Shown: in pieces, positions 1 to 6,447 of the stretch | How positions within the stretch are numbered: position 1 is the stretch's first letter | Layout: the number at the start of each line of letters is the position of its first letter | NCBI GenBank assembly: GCA_050729555.1 | Contig: JBOHLR010000062.1 | Coordinates: 1-13,119 of the forward strand | Source: REEB95 sp050729555 | GTDB lineage: Bacteria > Pseudomonadota > Alphaproteobacteria > ATCC43930 > CGMCC-115725 | Direction: 5' to 3' | DNA length: 13,119 nucleotides | Made by a program: the position numbers and the translations under genes | Notes under the pieces: model-generated | What the model was told of the DNA's origin: nothing | What the model saw: only the letters and a program-made list of their open reading frames with translations | Database searches by the model: none

Positions 1-486
1 TTCGACAAGCGCAACGTCAAGATCATCGGCCTGTCGGTCGACTCCGTCGACGACCACATGCGCTGGGCCAACGACATCAAAGAGACGCAAGGCCAAGCGC
101 CCAACTATCCGGTCATCGGCGACGGCGATTTCAAGGTGGCGAAGCTCTACGGCATGCTGCCCGCCGAAGCCTCAGGTGAAGCCAGCAAACGTACGCCGGC
201 AGACAACCAGACGGTGCGCAACGTCTTCGTCATCGGCCCCGACAAGAAGATCAAGCTGATCCTGGTCTATCCGATGGCGACCGGCCGCAATTTCGACGAG
301 GTCGTGCGGGTGATCGACTCGCTGCAACTCACCGCCAAGCACCGGGTCGCGACACCGGCCAACTGGAAGCAGGGCGGGGACGTGATCATCACCTCGGCGG
401 TTTCCGACGACGAAGCGGCGAAGATCTTCCCGGGCTTCAAGAAGGTGAAGCCCTATCTGCGCACGACGACGCAGCCGCGCGGCTAG
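1..486 (+). CDS. Peroxiredoxin, 1-Cys/Prx6 type (3' part only)
   Basis: Thiol peroxidase that reduces hydrogen peroxide and organic hydroperoxides in the cytoplasm. The frame is open from base 1 to the TAG at 484-486, so the window begins inside the gene and 161 codons are visible. Visible family features are the core strand IIGLSVDSVDDHMRW, the NYPVIGDGDFKVAKLYGML segment, the conserved Arg in TVRNVFVIGPDKKIKL, and the long C-terminal extension with NWKQGGDVII and FPGFKKVKPYLR. That extension separates Prx6-type enzymes from typical 2-Cys peroxiredoxins. The N-terminal part with the peroxidatic PxxxxxC motif lies left of the window, so catalytic competence cannot be checked. The next gene starts nine bases after the stop and its ribosome site overlaps this stop, so the two are probably co-transcribed. 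The family call is firm; the physiological substrate is unknown. Confidence 0.93.
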   Translation, partial: FDKRNVKIIGLSVDSVDDHMRWANDIKETQGQAPNYPVIGDGDFKVAKLYGMLPAEASGEASKRTPADNQTVRNVFVIGPDKKIKLILVYPMATGRNFDEVVRVIDSLQLTAKHRVATPANWKQGGDVIITSAVSDDEAAKIFPGFKKVKPYLRTTTQPRG

Positions 487-490
487 GAGG
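484..490 (+). promoter_or_regulatory. Shine-Dalgarno site for the DUF2849 gene
   Basis: TAGGAGG overlaps the peroxiredoxin stop codon and lies five bases before GTG at 496. It supports the GTG start and implies translation from the same message as the peroxiredoxin. Confidence 0.7.
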
Positions 491-495
491 CTTGG

Positions 496-783
496 GTGGT
501 CGATTCGGTGTTCAAGCTGGTGACCGGCAACCGTCTGCGCGACGGCACGGTGATTTATTTCGCCGGCGCCGGCATCTGGACGACGACGATCGCCGAGGCA
601 CGACTGGTCGAGGAACGGGACGGCGCGGCCCTGCTGGCGGAAGCGCAAGCGGGGCCGCCGCCCCATCCGGCGGTCGCGCCGACCTTGATCGAAGCGACGC
701 GCGACGGCGAACGCGTCGTGCCGGTGACCTTGCGCGAACGCATCCGCGCGGGCGGCCCGACGATCGCTCATTCGGGCGGTTGA
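496..783 (+). CDS. DUF2849 family protein
   Basis: Small 95-residue protein of unknown function, recognised as DUF2849 from its N-terminal pattern (FKLVTGNRLRDGTVIYF, then an aromatic/Gly-rich turn and GIWTTTIAEA) and from its position directly before the sulfite reductase gene. In alphaproteobacteria, as I recall, this family sits next to cysI, often between a siroheme synthase gene and cysI. It has no signal peptide, membrane segment or cysteine, so it is probably a soluble cytoplasmic protein that binds no metal through thiols. The start is GTG, chosen because a strong TAGGAGG lies five bases upstream. The gap to cysI is 40 bases. A role as accessory factor or regulator of the reductase is inference from context only. 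No catalytic residues can be pointed to. Confidence 0.83.
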   Translation: MVDSVFKLVTGNRLRDGTVIYFAGAGIWTTTIAEARLVEERDGAALLAEAQAGPPPHPAVAPTLIEATRDGERVVPVTLRERIRAGGPTIAHSGG

Positions 784-808
784 CGGCGGCACGGACGATC
801 ACAGCAAC

Positions 809-815
809 GGAAGGG
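809..815 (+). promoter_or_regulatory. Shine-Dalgarno site deciding the TTG start of cysI
   Basis: GGAAGGG lies eight bases before TTG at 824. The next in-frame ATG is codon 42, which would remove conserved N-terminal sequence, so the TTG start is preferred. Confidence 0.6.
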
Positions 816-823
816 TATCGGCC

Positions 824-2479
824 TTGTATCGTTACGACGATTTCGACCGGAAATTCCTCGAGGAGCGCGTCGCGCAATACCGCGACCAGGTGCGCCGGCG
901 GTTGGCCGGCCAGCTGAGCGAGGACGAGTTCCGCAGCCTCCGGCTGATGAACGGCCTTTATCTCCAGCTGCACGCCTACATGCTGCGCATCTCGATTCCG
1001 TACGGCACGCTGTCGAGCGCGCAGCTGCGCGGCCTGGCGCACGTGGCGCGGCGGTGGGACAAGGGCTACGGCCATTTCACGACGCGTCAGAACATCCAGT
1101 ATCACTGGATTCGCCTCGAAGACACGCCGGACATCCTAGCGCACCTCGCCACCGTGCAGCTCCACGGCATCCAGACCAGCGGCAATTCCTTCCGCAACAT
1201 CACCACCGACCCCTTCGCCGGCGCGGCGGCCGACGAGATCGAGGATCCGCGCCCTTACGGCGAGATCGTGCGGCAATGGTCGGCGCTGCATCCGGAATTC
1301 TCGTTTCTGCCGCGCAAATTCAAGATCGTCCTCAACGCGGCGACCGACGACCGCGCGGCGGTAAAGATCCACGATCTCGGCCTCAATCTGCGCCGCAACG
1401 AGAGGGGCGAGCTGGGCTTCGAGGTGCTGGTCGGCGGCGGACTCGGCCGCACGCCGATCCTGGCGCAGACGGTGTGCGACTTTATCCCGCGGCGGGAAGT
1501 GCTCGCCTATATCACCGCCTGTCTGCGCGTCTACAACCAGTACGGACGGCGCGACAATCTGTTCAAGTCGCGCGTCAAGATCCTGGTGCAGTCGCTCGGC
1601 ATCGAGAAATACCGCCAGGAGGTCGAGACCGAATTCGCCGCCATGGGCGCCGAACGCGACGAGCTCGACCTGCCGGACACGGTGGTCGCGGCCATGCAGG
1701 CGCAGTTCGCGCCGCCGGCCTATCCCGACGCGCACGGCGACGAAGTGGAACTAAGCCGGGCGCTCGCGGCCGAGCCCGATTTCGTGCGCTGGGTGAAGTA
1801 CAACGTCAAGCCGCACAAGGCGGCGGGCCACGCCATCGTCGTGGTGTCGCTCAAGCAGCCCGGCCGAATCACCGGCGATTGCAGCGCCAGCCAGATGGAA
1901 CTGTTGGCCGAGCTCGCCGACAAGCTGAGCTTCGGCGAAATCCGCATCACGCACGACCAGAACATGGTCCTGCCGCACGTGCGTAAGGCGGCGCTTTACG
2001 ATCTGTGGCTGCGGCTCGGCGCGGCCGAGCTGGCGACGCCCAATATCAGCCTCGCCAGCGACATCATCTGCTGCCCGGGCATGGATTATTGCAGCCTGGC
2101 GACGGCGCGCTCGATTCCGATCTCGCAGGCCCTGGCGACCAATCTCGCCAAGCGCGAAGAGGAGATCGGACCGCTGCAGATCAAGATTTCGGGCTGCATC
2201 AACGCCTGCGGCCATCACCATGTCGGCCACATCGGCATTCTCGGGCTCGAGAAGAACGGCGCTGAATCCTACCAGATCACCGTCGGCGGCAGCGACAACG
2301 CCCAGGCGGCGTTGGGCGGCATTGTCGGACCGGCGGTGGCGGCGCACGAGGTCACCGCGACGGTTGACCATCTGATCGACGCCTATCTCCGGCTTCGGCA
2401 CGCGGGCGAGCAGTTCCCCGATACCTATCGCCGCGTCGGCTTGGCGCCGTTCAAGGAAGCTCTTTATGTTGCTCGATAG
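824..2479 (+). CDS. cysI: Nitrite/sulfite reductase hemoprotein (siroheme, 4Fe-4S)
   Basis: A 551-residue cytoplasmic enzyme that reduces sulfite to sulfide by six electrons in assimilatory sulfate reduction; nitrite is a possible alternative substrate. The siroheme/[4Fe-4S] site is complete: CCPGMDYC gives C417-x5-C423 and SGCINACGHHH gives C458-x3-C462. Substrate-pocket basic residues are visible as R88 in TTRQNIQYHW and K165/K167 in LPRKFKIVLN, which match the Lys-x-Lys pair of the Escherichia coli enzyme. The duplicated ferredoxin-like and siroheme domains are in normal order and the length is typical. The start is TTG with GGAAGGG eight bases upstream. The gene overlaps the following DUF934 gene by 14 bases. 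No cysJ-type flavoprotein is near, so a ferredoxin or another donor is possible. Sulfite is favoured over nitrite because of the DUF2849 and DUF934 neighbours. Confidence 0.95.
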   Translation: MYRYDDFDRKFLEERVAQYRDQVRRRLAGQLSEDEFRSLRLMNGLYLQLHAYMLRISIPYGTLSSAQLRGLAHVARRWDKGYGHFTTRQNIQYHWIRLEDTPDILAHLATVQLHGIQTSGNSFRNITTDPFAGAAADEIEDPRPYGEIVRQWSALHPEFSFLPRKFKIVLNAATDDRAAVKIHDLGLNLRRNERGELGFEVLVGGGLGRTPILAQTVCDFIPRREVLAYITACLRVYNQYGRRDNLFKSRVKILVQSLGIEKYRQEVETEFAAMGAERDELDLPDTVVAAMQAQFAPPAYPDAHGDEVELSRALAAEPDFVRWVKYNVKPHKAAGHAIVVVSLKQPGRITGDCSASQMELLAELADKLSFGEIRITHDQNMVLPHVRKAALYDLWLRLGAAELATPNISLASDIICCPGMDYCSLATARSIPISQALATNLAKREEEIGPLQIKISGCINACGHHHVGHIGILGLEKNGAESYQITVGGSDNAQAALGGIVGPAVAAHEVTATVDHLIDAYLRLRHAGEQFPDTYRRVGLAPFKEALYVAR

Positions 2480-2960
2480 GAATGGCGGCTTTCGTCCCGA
2501 TCCGTGGCGTCACCTGGCCGACGACGAGGCACCAGCCAGCACCGAGGCCGTCACCATCTCGTTCAAGCGCTGGCAGGCCGAACCGGAGCGCTGGTCGGAC
2601 CGCAGCGGGCCGCTCGGCCTGCGGCTGCCCAACGACGTGCCGCCGGCTTCGTTCGGTCCGGCCGCGCCGCGCTTCGCGCTCATCGTCCTGAACTTTCCGC
2701 GCTTCATCGACGGCCGCGCATATTCGCAGGCGCGCCTGTTGCGCGGACGCTTCGGCTTCAAAGGCGAACTGCGCGCTGGCGGCAACGTGCTGCGCGACCA
2801 ACTGTTATTCATGGTGCGTTGCGGCTTCGACAGCTTCGAGGTCGACGCCGAGCGCGCCCGCGCCGAGGACTGGCCGCGCGCCTTTCGCGAATTCGATCAG
2901 TTCTACCAGCCCGCCGCCGATCACCGGGAAACCATCCTGCGCCAGCGTTTGCGCGGTTAG
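2466..2960 (+). CDS. DUF934 family protein, sulfite-reductase-linked
   Basis: A 164-residue protein of a family without an established biochemical function, found almost always just after cysI. The diagnostic block is around residues 75-122: FALIVLNFPRFIDGRAYSQA, a basic LLRGRFGFKGELRAGG stretch, then NVLRDQLLFMVRCGFDSFEV. One cysteine lies in that block; there are no membrane segments and no signal peptide. AAGGAAG lies six bases before the ATG, and the start is inside the last codons of cysI, so translation is probably coupled. The C-terminal part (DWPRAFREFDQFYQPAAD) is typical. Some databases call the family a putative oxidoreductase, but no cofactor motif is visible here. A role in assembly or electron supply of the reductase is inference. 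Confidence 0.9.
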   Translation: MLLDRNGGFRPDPWRHLADDEAPASTEAVTISFKRWQAEPERWSDRSGPLGLRLPNDVPPASFGPAAPRFALIVLNFPRFIDGRAYSQARLLRGRFGFKGELRAGGNVLRDQLLFMVRCGFDSFEVDAERARAEDWPRAFREFDQFYQPAADHRETILRQRLRG

Positions 2961-3009
2961 CAAACCGCTGCCGAATAGATGCAGCGGAATTGCCGCAAAT
3001 TGTCGGCAG

Positions 3010-3018
3010 TTATCCACA
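3010..3018 (+). promoter_or_regulatory. Perfect DnaA-box consensus in a noncoding gap
   Basis: TTATCCACA matches the strongest DnaA-binding 9-mer exactly, in the 167-base gap between the DUF934 stop and the operon terminator. A weaker inverted partner, TGTGGATTG at 3053-3061, matches the reverse box at seven of nine positions. The shared ATCCACA/TGTGGAT arms could also pair as a hairpin. Two sites and no clear AT-rich unwinding element are too few to call an origin. A DnaA-titration or regulatory site, or chance, are alternatives. Apart from these sites and the terminator I see nothing functional in 2961-3180. Confidence 0.4.
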
Positions 3019-3127
3019 GTTGTTTAAGCGCCATCGCCTAACATCGTCAGCGTGTGGATTGGACTCGCCGGTGATGGCCTGACGATCCGCTCATGAATTT
3101 CGGTATTTGCCGGTTGTCGCGCGCGAA

Positions 3128-3181
3128 GGTCGCGGTCGGCGGCGATTCCCCCTCAATCGCCCCGACCGCGACCCGTTTTTT
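3128..3181 (+). terminator. Rho-independent terminator of the cysI operon
   Basis: A 12-bp outer stem (GGTCGCGGTCGG with CCGACCGCGACC, 3128-3139 and 3162-3173) continues past one bulged C into a 7-bp inner stem (GGCGATT with AATCGCC). The loop is CCCCCTC. CG and six T residues (3176-3181) follow. The last T is also the first base of the thpR stop codon on the other strand. The T-tract is only on the plus-strand side, so this ends plus-strand transcripts. Confidence 0.88.
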
Positions 3182-3708
3182 CAGCCGCCCAAGGCGTATT
3201 CCGCCTGATCCTCATAGATCGAGCCGCTTTTCGTGAGATAGCTCGCGACGAGTTGGAATCGTTCGACGTCAAACGGCGCCGCGCGGAACAGGGCGTGCTC
3301 GGCGAGATAATGACCAAGGCGCGCGTCCGGTTTGCCCTTGAGCCGTGCCAGCGTCACGTGCGGCGCGAAGCGGCGGCTTTCGGGCTCGATGCCGCTGCGC
3401 GCGACGGCGCTTTCGACTTTTTCCTGGAGATGGGCCAGATCGGCGTTGCGTTCGACGCCGGCGAACAGATTGCGTGCGTTGAACGAGCCGACCCCGGCGA
3501 GCGTCAGCGCGAAGCGCTTGGCGCGGACACCCGATAGGGCCGCATCGACATCGGTCGCGGTGCCTTCGTCGATCTCGCCGATGAAGCGCAGCGTGACGTG
3601 GTAGTTGCCGGGATCGACCCAACGCGCGTTCGACAAGCCGCCGGCGAGCCGCGATAGTTCGAGCTTGAGCGCGGGCGGCAAGGCGATGCCGACGAACAGC
3701 CGCAACAT
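3181..3708 (-). CDS. thpR: RNA 2',3'-cyclic phosphodiesterase (2'-5' RNA ligase family)
   Basis: Member of the 2H phosphoesterase superfamily. It hydrolyses 2',3'-cyclic phosphate RNA ends to 2'-phosphate, and some members ligate tRNA halves through 2'-5' bonds in vitro. The two catalytic HxTx motifs are present as H37-V-T39-L in NYHVTLRF and H117-V-T119-L in FAPHVTLARL, on the two symmetric lobes expected. The start is placed at the ATG giving MLRLFVGIALP, the usual N-terminus of this family, for 175 residues. An upstream in-frame TTG would add 12 unlike residues. No strong ribosome site is visible for either. The gene is single, divergent from the Bax inhibitor gene and convergent with the cysI operon, whose terminator touches its stop codon. 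The cellular substrate of bacterial ThpR is not settled. Confidence 0.92.
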   Translation of the reverse strand: MLRLFVGIALPPALKLELSRLAGGLSNARWVDPGNYHVTLRFIGEIDEGTATDVDAALSGVRAKRFALTLAGVGSFNARNLFAGVERNADLAHLQEKVESAVARSGIEPESRRFAPHVTLARLKGKPDARLGHYLAEHALFRAAPFDVERFQLVASYLTKSGSIYEDQAEYALGG

Positions 3709-3809
3709 GGGTGCGAATTTGGCGGGGACCGCGGATGCGGTCAATCATGGCCCCGGCGAAGGCTCAATAACAGGAAATTTAGGCCGGGCGCCAAAGGCTT
3801 ACTCGGTCA

Positions 3810-3838
3810 TTGAATTGCCTGTGACCTGTGCCAATATC
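3810..3838 (+). promoter_or_regulatory. Possible promoter of the Bax inhibitor-1 gene
   Basis: TTGAAT (3810-3815) and AATATC (3833-3838) are separated by 17 bases and lie 38 bases before the ATG at 3877. The -35 half fits a housekeeping sigma factor at four of six positions, the -10 half only at three of six. The 168-base gap between the thpR and Bax inhibitor starts must hold promoters for both genes. Confidence 0.3.
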
Positions 3839-3876
3839 AGCGCCAAAGCCACACCGGCTTAGAGAGGTTCCAAACC

Positions 3877-4593
3877 ATGTCATTCGATACCGGCAACCGC
3901 TTTGCCGCGCGGACGGCAATTCCGCAGGTCGGCATCGACCAGGGCCTGCGCAGCTACATGCTGCGCGTTTACAACTACATGGCGGGTGCGCTCGCCATCA
4001 CCGGCATTGTCGCCTGGTTCTCGCAGGGCTTGGTGCTCCAGCTCGCGCAGCAGCACTCGCCGCTGATGTACCTGCTGATCTTCGCGCCGCTCGGCTTCGT
4101 GCTGGTGTTGAGCTTCGGCATCCAACGCATGAGTCTCGGCGCCGCGCAGGCGACCTTCTGGGGCTATGCCGCGGTGATGGGCCTGTCGATGTCGACGATC
4201 TTCCTCGTCTACACCTACACCAGCATCGCGCAGATGTTCTTCATCACCGCCGTCACCTTCCTGGCGATGAGCCTGTGGGGCTATACCACCAAGCGCGATC
4301 TGGCCGGCATGGGTCATTTCCTGTTCATGGGCCTGATCGGCATCGTCATTGCGTCGGTGGTCAACATCTTCCTGCGTTCGCCGGGGCTGCAATTCGCCGT
4401 CTCGGTGATCGGCGTGCTGGTGTTCACCGGCCTCACCGCCTGGGACACGCAGCGCATCAAGGAAATGTATTGGGATGGCGACTCGGCGGTGATCGCCGGC
4501 AAGAAGGCGATCATGGGCGCGCTCGCGCTCTATCTCGACTTCGTCAACCTGTTCATGTTCCTGCTGCAGCTGTTCGGCCAGCGCCGGGACTGA
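3877..4593 (+). CDS. Bax inhibitor-1/YccA family membrane protein
   Basis: A 238-residue inner-membrane protein of the BI-1/TMBIM family. Studied members leak calcium in a pH-dependent way (Bacillus subtilis YetJ) or interact with membrane quality control (YccA and FtsH). Seven hydrophobic segments follow a charged N-terminus of about 30 residues (RTAIPQVGIDQGLRSYMLRV). The aspartate pair used as pH sensor in YetJ has plausible counterparts: D190 in LTAWDTQRIK and D221 in LYLDFVNLFMFLL. The start ATG has AGAGAGG nine bases upstream. The gene is monocistronic, with its own terminator. Length and topology are normal and nothing is missing. The ortholog group (YbhL-like or YccA-like) and the physiological role are not decided by sequence alone. 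Confidence 0.93.
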   Translation: MSFDTGNRFAARTAIPQVGIDQGLRSYMLRVYNYMAGALAITGIVAWFSQGLVLQLAQQHSPLMYLLIFAPLGFVLVLSFGIQRMSLGAAQATFWGYAAVMGLSMSTIFLVYTYTSIAQMFFITAVTFLAMSLWGYTTKRDLAGMGHFLFMGLIGIVIASVVNIFLRSPGLQFAVSVIGVLVFTGLTAWDTQRIKEMYWDGDSAVIAGKKAIMGALALYLDFVNLFMFLLQLFGQRRD

Positions 4594-4616
4594 CGCCGCA
4601 GCTTATCGCGAAAGCG

Positions 4617-4646
4617 AAAAGGGGCCGAAAATCCGGCCCCTTTTTC
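4617..4646. terminator. Bidirectional intrinsic terminator
   Basis: GGGGCCG (4621-4627) and CGGCCCC (4634-4640) form a 7-bp GC stem with loop AAAATC, flanked by AAAA on the left and TTTTT on the right. Read on either strand it gives a stem followed by a U-run, so it can end both the Bax inhibitor transcript and the convergent membrane-protein transcript, whose stop codon is seven bases away. Confidence 0.88.
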
Positions 4647-4652
4647 TTTGCG

Positions 4653-5960
4653 CTAGTTCGCCTTCGCCTCGAGCCGCCAGGCCTTCATGCCGGCGACCTC
4701 GCCCTGCGGCACGACCGTGTAGTGGCTATCGAAAAAGGCGGTGAACTTGGCCTTCAGCATGCCGTCGCGGGTCAACAGCATCCACGGCGCGTTCCAGTTG
4801 ATCGGATCGAGCGCCTCGAAGACGATGACGCGGCCACCGCGCGCCAGTACGGGATCGATCTTGGTCTCGACCGCCGTGAAGAACACTGGCGCGTCCTTGG
4901 AGCTCTCATAGAGTTGGTCGAGGACGACATGCGGCGTGGGCAACGTGAAGAAGCTCATGTTCGGCCCGCCGCCGTAGGTGACGAAATAGAGGAAGAGGTC
5001 GTTGGCGTTGTAATCGCGCGCCAGCTCGGCCTGATAGCGATCGAGCGGATAACGCGCCTCGGGCACCGCCCAGAGCGCCAGGTTGAGCGCGATGGTCACC
5101 GCAGCCCAGACCGGCAGCGCGACCCGCGCCAGGCGCGGCGGCGTCACCATCAGGAACAGGAACACCGTCGGCACCGTCAGGTGGAACCAGTGCTCGGGCT
5201 CGTTGATGTTGAAGAACAGGTTCCAGGCGAGCGCGCTGACGATGAACGCCAACGGTATCATCACCGGCGCGCCCTTGAGCGACAGCCACGCCGCGCGCAG
5301 ATAAACCGCGGCGAGCAGGATCAGCGTCGCCAGCCAAGGTAGCGCCTGGAGAACGAGCGCCTTGCCATAAGGCGCGAGCGACGGAATCTGGTGCAGCAGC
5401 CAGGCGCGCATCACCGGGCCGAGCGCCGGCGCGGCGATGAAATTGTTGACCGTGCCGAAAACCATGCGGCCGGCGAGGTCGGTCCACGAAAACCAGCCGG
5501 TCCGGAGCGCATCCTTGGCGCCGACGCTGGCGCCGAACGTATCGGGGGTCAGCCAGTGGCCGAAGAAGACGAGACGCGCGATCTCGAGCAACACCAGAAA
5601 CAAAAGCCCGGCCGTGGCGCCATAAAGCGCGGCGCGGCCGATGCCCTTGGCCCAGCCGTCGCCATGGCGGAGGCTCGCCAGCAGGATCACCAGGGCGACA
5701 AAAGACGGTGCGGCGAGGCAGCTCGAATGGAATGAGGCCGCCAACGCCAGGAATACGCCAGACCAGACGAGGGTGCGGTTGCGCGCAATGCCCGCCGCGA
5801 GATCGTGCTCCCAGGCCACCGCGAAATAGAACGTCGCCGTCAGGAACGGCAGCGCCAGCAGCTTCATGTGGCCGGTCGGTGCCAGCGTCAGGATATTGCA
5901 GCTGGCAGCGACCAGCGCCGACGCCACGCCGCGCTGCCACAAGCCGACCTCGAAGCGCAT
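4653..5960 (-). CDS. C-terminal piece of the disrupted membrane protein
   Basis: This is the 435-residue open part after the amber codon, counted from the first ATG (MRFEVGLWQRG). It contains roughly eight to ten hydrophobic segments, for example around LAGRMVFGTVNNFIAAPALG, VLQALPWLATLILLAAVYL and VALPVWAAVTIALNLALW. A C-terminal soluble part of about 110 residues follows and includes FLYFVTYGGGPNMSFFTLP and ARGGRVIVFEALDPINW. There is no obvious ribosome site at this ATG, so independent translation is doubtful. I do not recognise a named family with certainty. A GT-C type glycosyltransferase or another polyprenol-dependent membrane enzyme is possible. Confidence 0.55.
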   Translation of the reverse strand: MRFEVGLWQRGVASALVAASCNILTLAPTGHMKLLALPFLTATFYFAVAWEHDLAAGIARNRTLVWSGVFLALAASFHSSCLAAPSFVALVILLASLRHGDGWAKGIGRAALYGATAGLLFLVLLEIARLVFFGHWLTPDTFGASVGAKDALRTGWFSWTDLAGRMVFGTVNNFIAAPALGPVMRAWLLHQIPSLAPYGKALVLQALPWLATLILLAAVYLRAAWLSLKGAPVMIPLAFIVSALAWNLFFNINEPEHWFHLTVPTVFLFLMVTPPRLARVALPVWAAVTIALNLALWAVPEARYPLDRYQAELARDYNANDLFLYFVTYGGGPNMSFFTLPTPHVVLDQLYESSKDAPVFFTAVETKIDPVLARGGRVIVFEALDPINWNAPWMLLTRDGMLKAKFTAFFDSHYTVVPQGEVAGMKAWRLEAKAN

Positions 5961-6050
5961 CAGCGCGAAATAGAAGACGCCGATGCCGGCGGCGGCGAAC
6001 GCGGTGTTGATGTGCTTCTGGCTGTGTTCGGCGGTTTCGCCGAAACCCAG

Positions 6051-6284
6051 CTACCAATGCCAAAGCAGCATCACCGGCTGGAGCCAGACATGCCCCATGT
6101 CCCAGACGAATTTGTCGCTGTCGATCTGGGCGATGAAACGGATGACGTCGTGATAGGGCAGTTGGCCGTAAAGCGAGACATAGAAGGCCGCCGCCGCCAG
6201 CGCGGCCAGAGCCGGCTGCCACACAAAAGGCGACAACACGCCGGCGCGGCGGCCGGCGATGTGGGTTGGGGCGGCGGAAACCAT
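6051..6284 (-). CDS. N-terminal piece of the disrupted membrane protein
   Basis: This is a 77-residue piece from ATG at 6284 to the amber codon. It has a short basic N-terminus, one hydrophobic segment (PALAALAAAAFYVSLYG) and then a loop with HDVIRFIAQIDSDKFVWDMGH. Alone it would be a single-pass peptide lacking the rest of the fold. Its frame continues without shift into the longer downstream piece. The ribosome site is weak (GAGCGGG about ten bases upstream). Confidence 0.5.
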   Translation of the reverse strand: MVSAAPTHIAGRRAGVLSPFVWQPALAALAAAAFYVSLYGQLPYHDVIRFIAQIDSDKFVWDMGHVWLQPVMLLWHW

Positions 6285-6365
6285 GGCGGGAATCCCGCTC
6301 CGGTATAGGGTTTCTTAATTGAGGAAGCGTGAACGCCAGCCAAGCGGCCGCCTGCGCGCCCGGCG

Positions 6366-6408
6366 CAGGGCCGGTTTGCTTCCACCGGGATAGCCAGGGC
6401 CGGTATGC
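6366..6408 (+). repeat. Imperfect 14-bp direct repeat upstream of gst
   Basis: CAGGGCCGGTTTGC (6366-6379) and CAGGGCCGGTATGC (6395-6408) differ at one base and are 29 bases apart start to start. They lie in the 163-base gap between the divergent membrane-protein and GST genes, 40-80 bases before the GST start. They could be an operator pair or chance similarity in GC-rich DNA. Confidence 0.3.
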
Positions 6409-6447
6409 CGCGCTAGCGTGCCGGCCGCCAATCCACGGAGGGAATCT

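Larger units (their letters stand above)
4653..6284 (-). pseudogene. Multi-pass membrane protein interrupted by an in-frame TAG
   Basis: One continuous minus-strand frame of 544 codons runs from ATG at 6284 to the TAG at 4653, broken only by a TAG at 6051-6053. Both sides are in the same frame, and the sequence reads through sensibly (LLWHW, stop, LGFGETAEHSQKHINTAFAA), so this is a point nonsense change rather than a frameshift. TAG is one base from TGG (Trp), CAG (Gln) and TAT/TAC (Tyr). The intact protein would be about 542-543 residues, with many membrane helices and a soluble C-terminal domain of about 110 residues. The first extracytoplasmic loop carries an acidic DSD (QIDSDKFVWD), reminiscent of GT-C glycosyltransferases; that is a topology-based guess. 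No upstream start exists, because an in-frame TAA precedes the ATG. It may be a pseudogene, a sequencing error or a suppressed codon. Confidence 0.75.

Noticed and set aside
2953..2968. Small hairpin GCGGTT/AACCGC at the DUF934 stop as a terminator
   Set aside because: It has only six base pairs and no T-run, and a far stronger terminator lies 160 bases downstream.
2961..3180. Chromosomal origin of replication
   Set aside because: There is only one perfect and one partial DnaA box, no clear AT-rich unwinding region, and no replication genes nearby.
3093..3236. Possible 47-codon plus-strand ORF starting MNFGICRLSRAK
   Set aside because: It runs through the cysI operon terminator and into thpR antisense, and has no ribosome site.
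3828..5342. 504-codon plus-strand frame across the Bax inhibitor gene and into the membrane-protein gene
   Set aside because: It is a shifted frame over the Bax inhibitor gene and antisense to the membrane protein. The product is Arg/His-rich without any domain, and it runs through a strong terminator.
6051..6053. Pyrrolysine or another recoded residue at the TAG
   Set aside because: Nothing in the window suggests recoding machinery. A nonsense mutation or base-call error is much more likely in this lineage.
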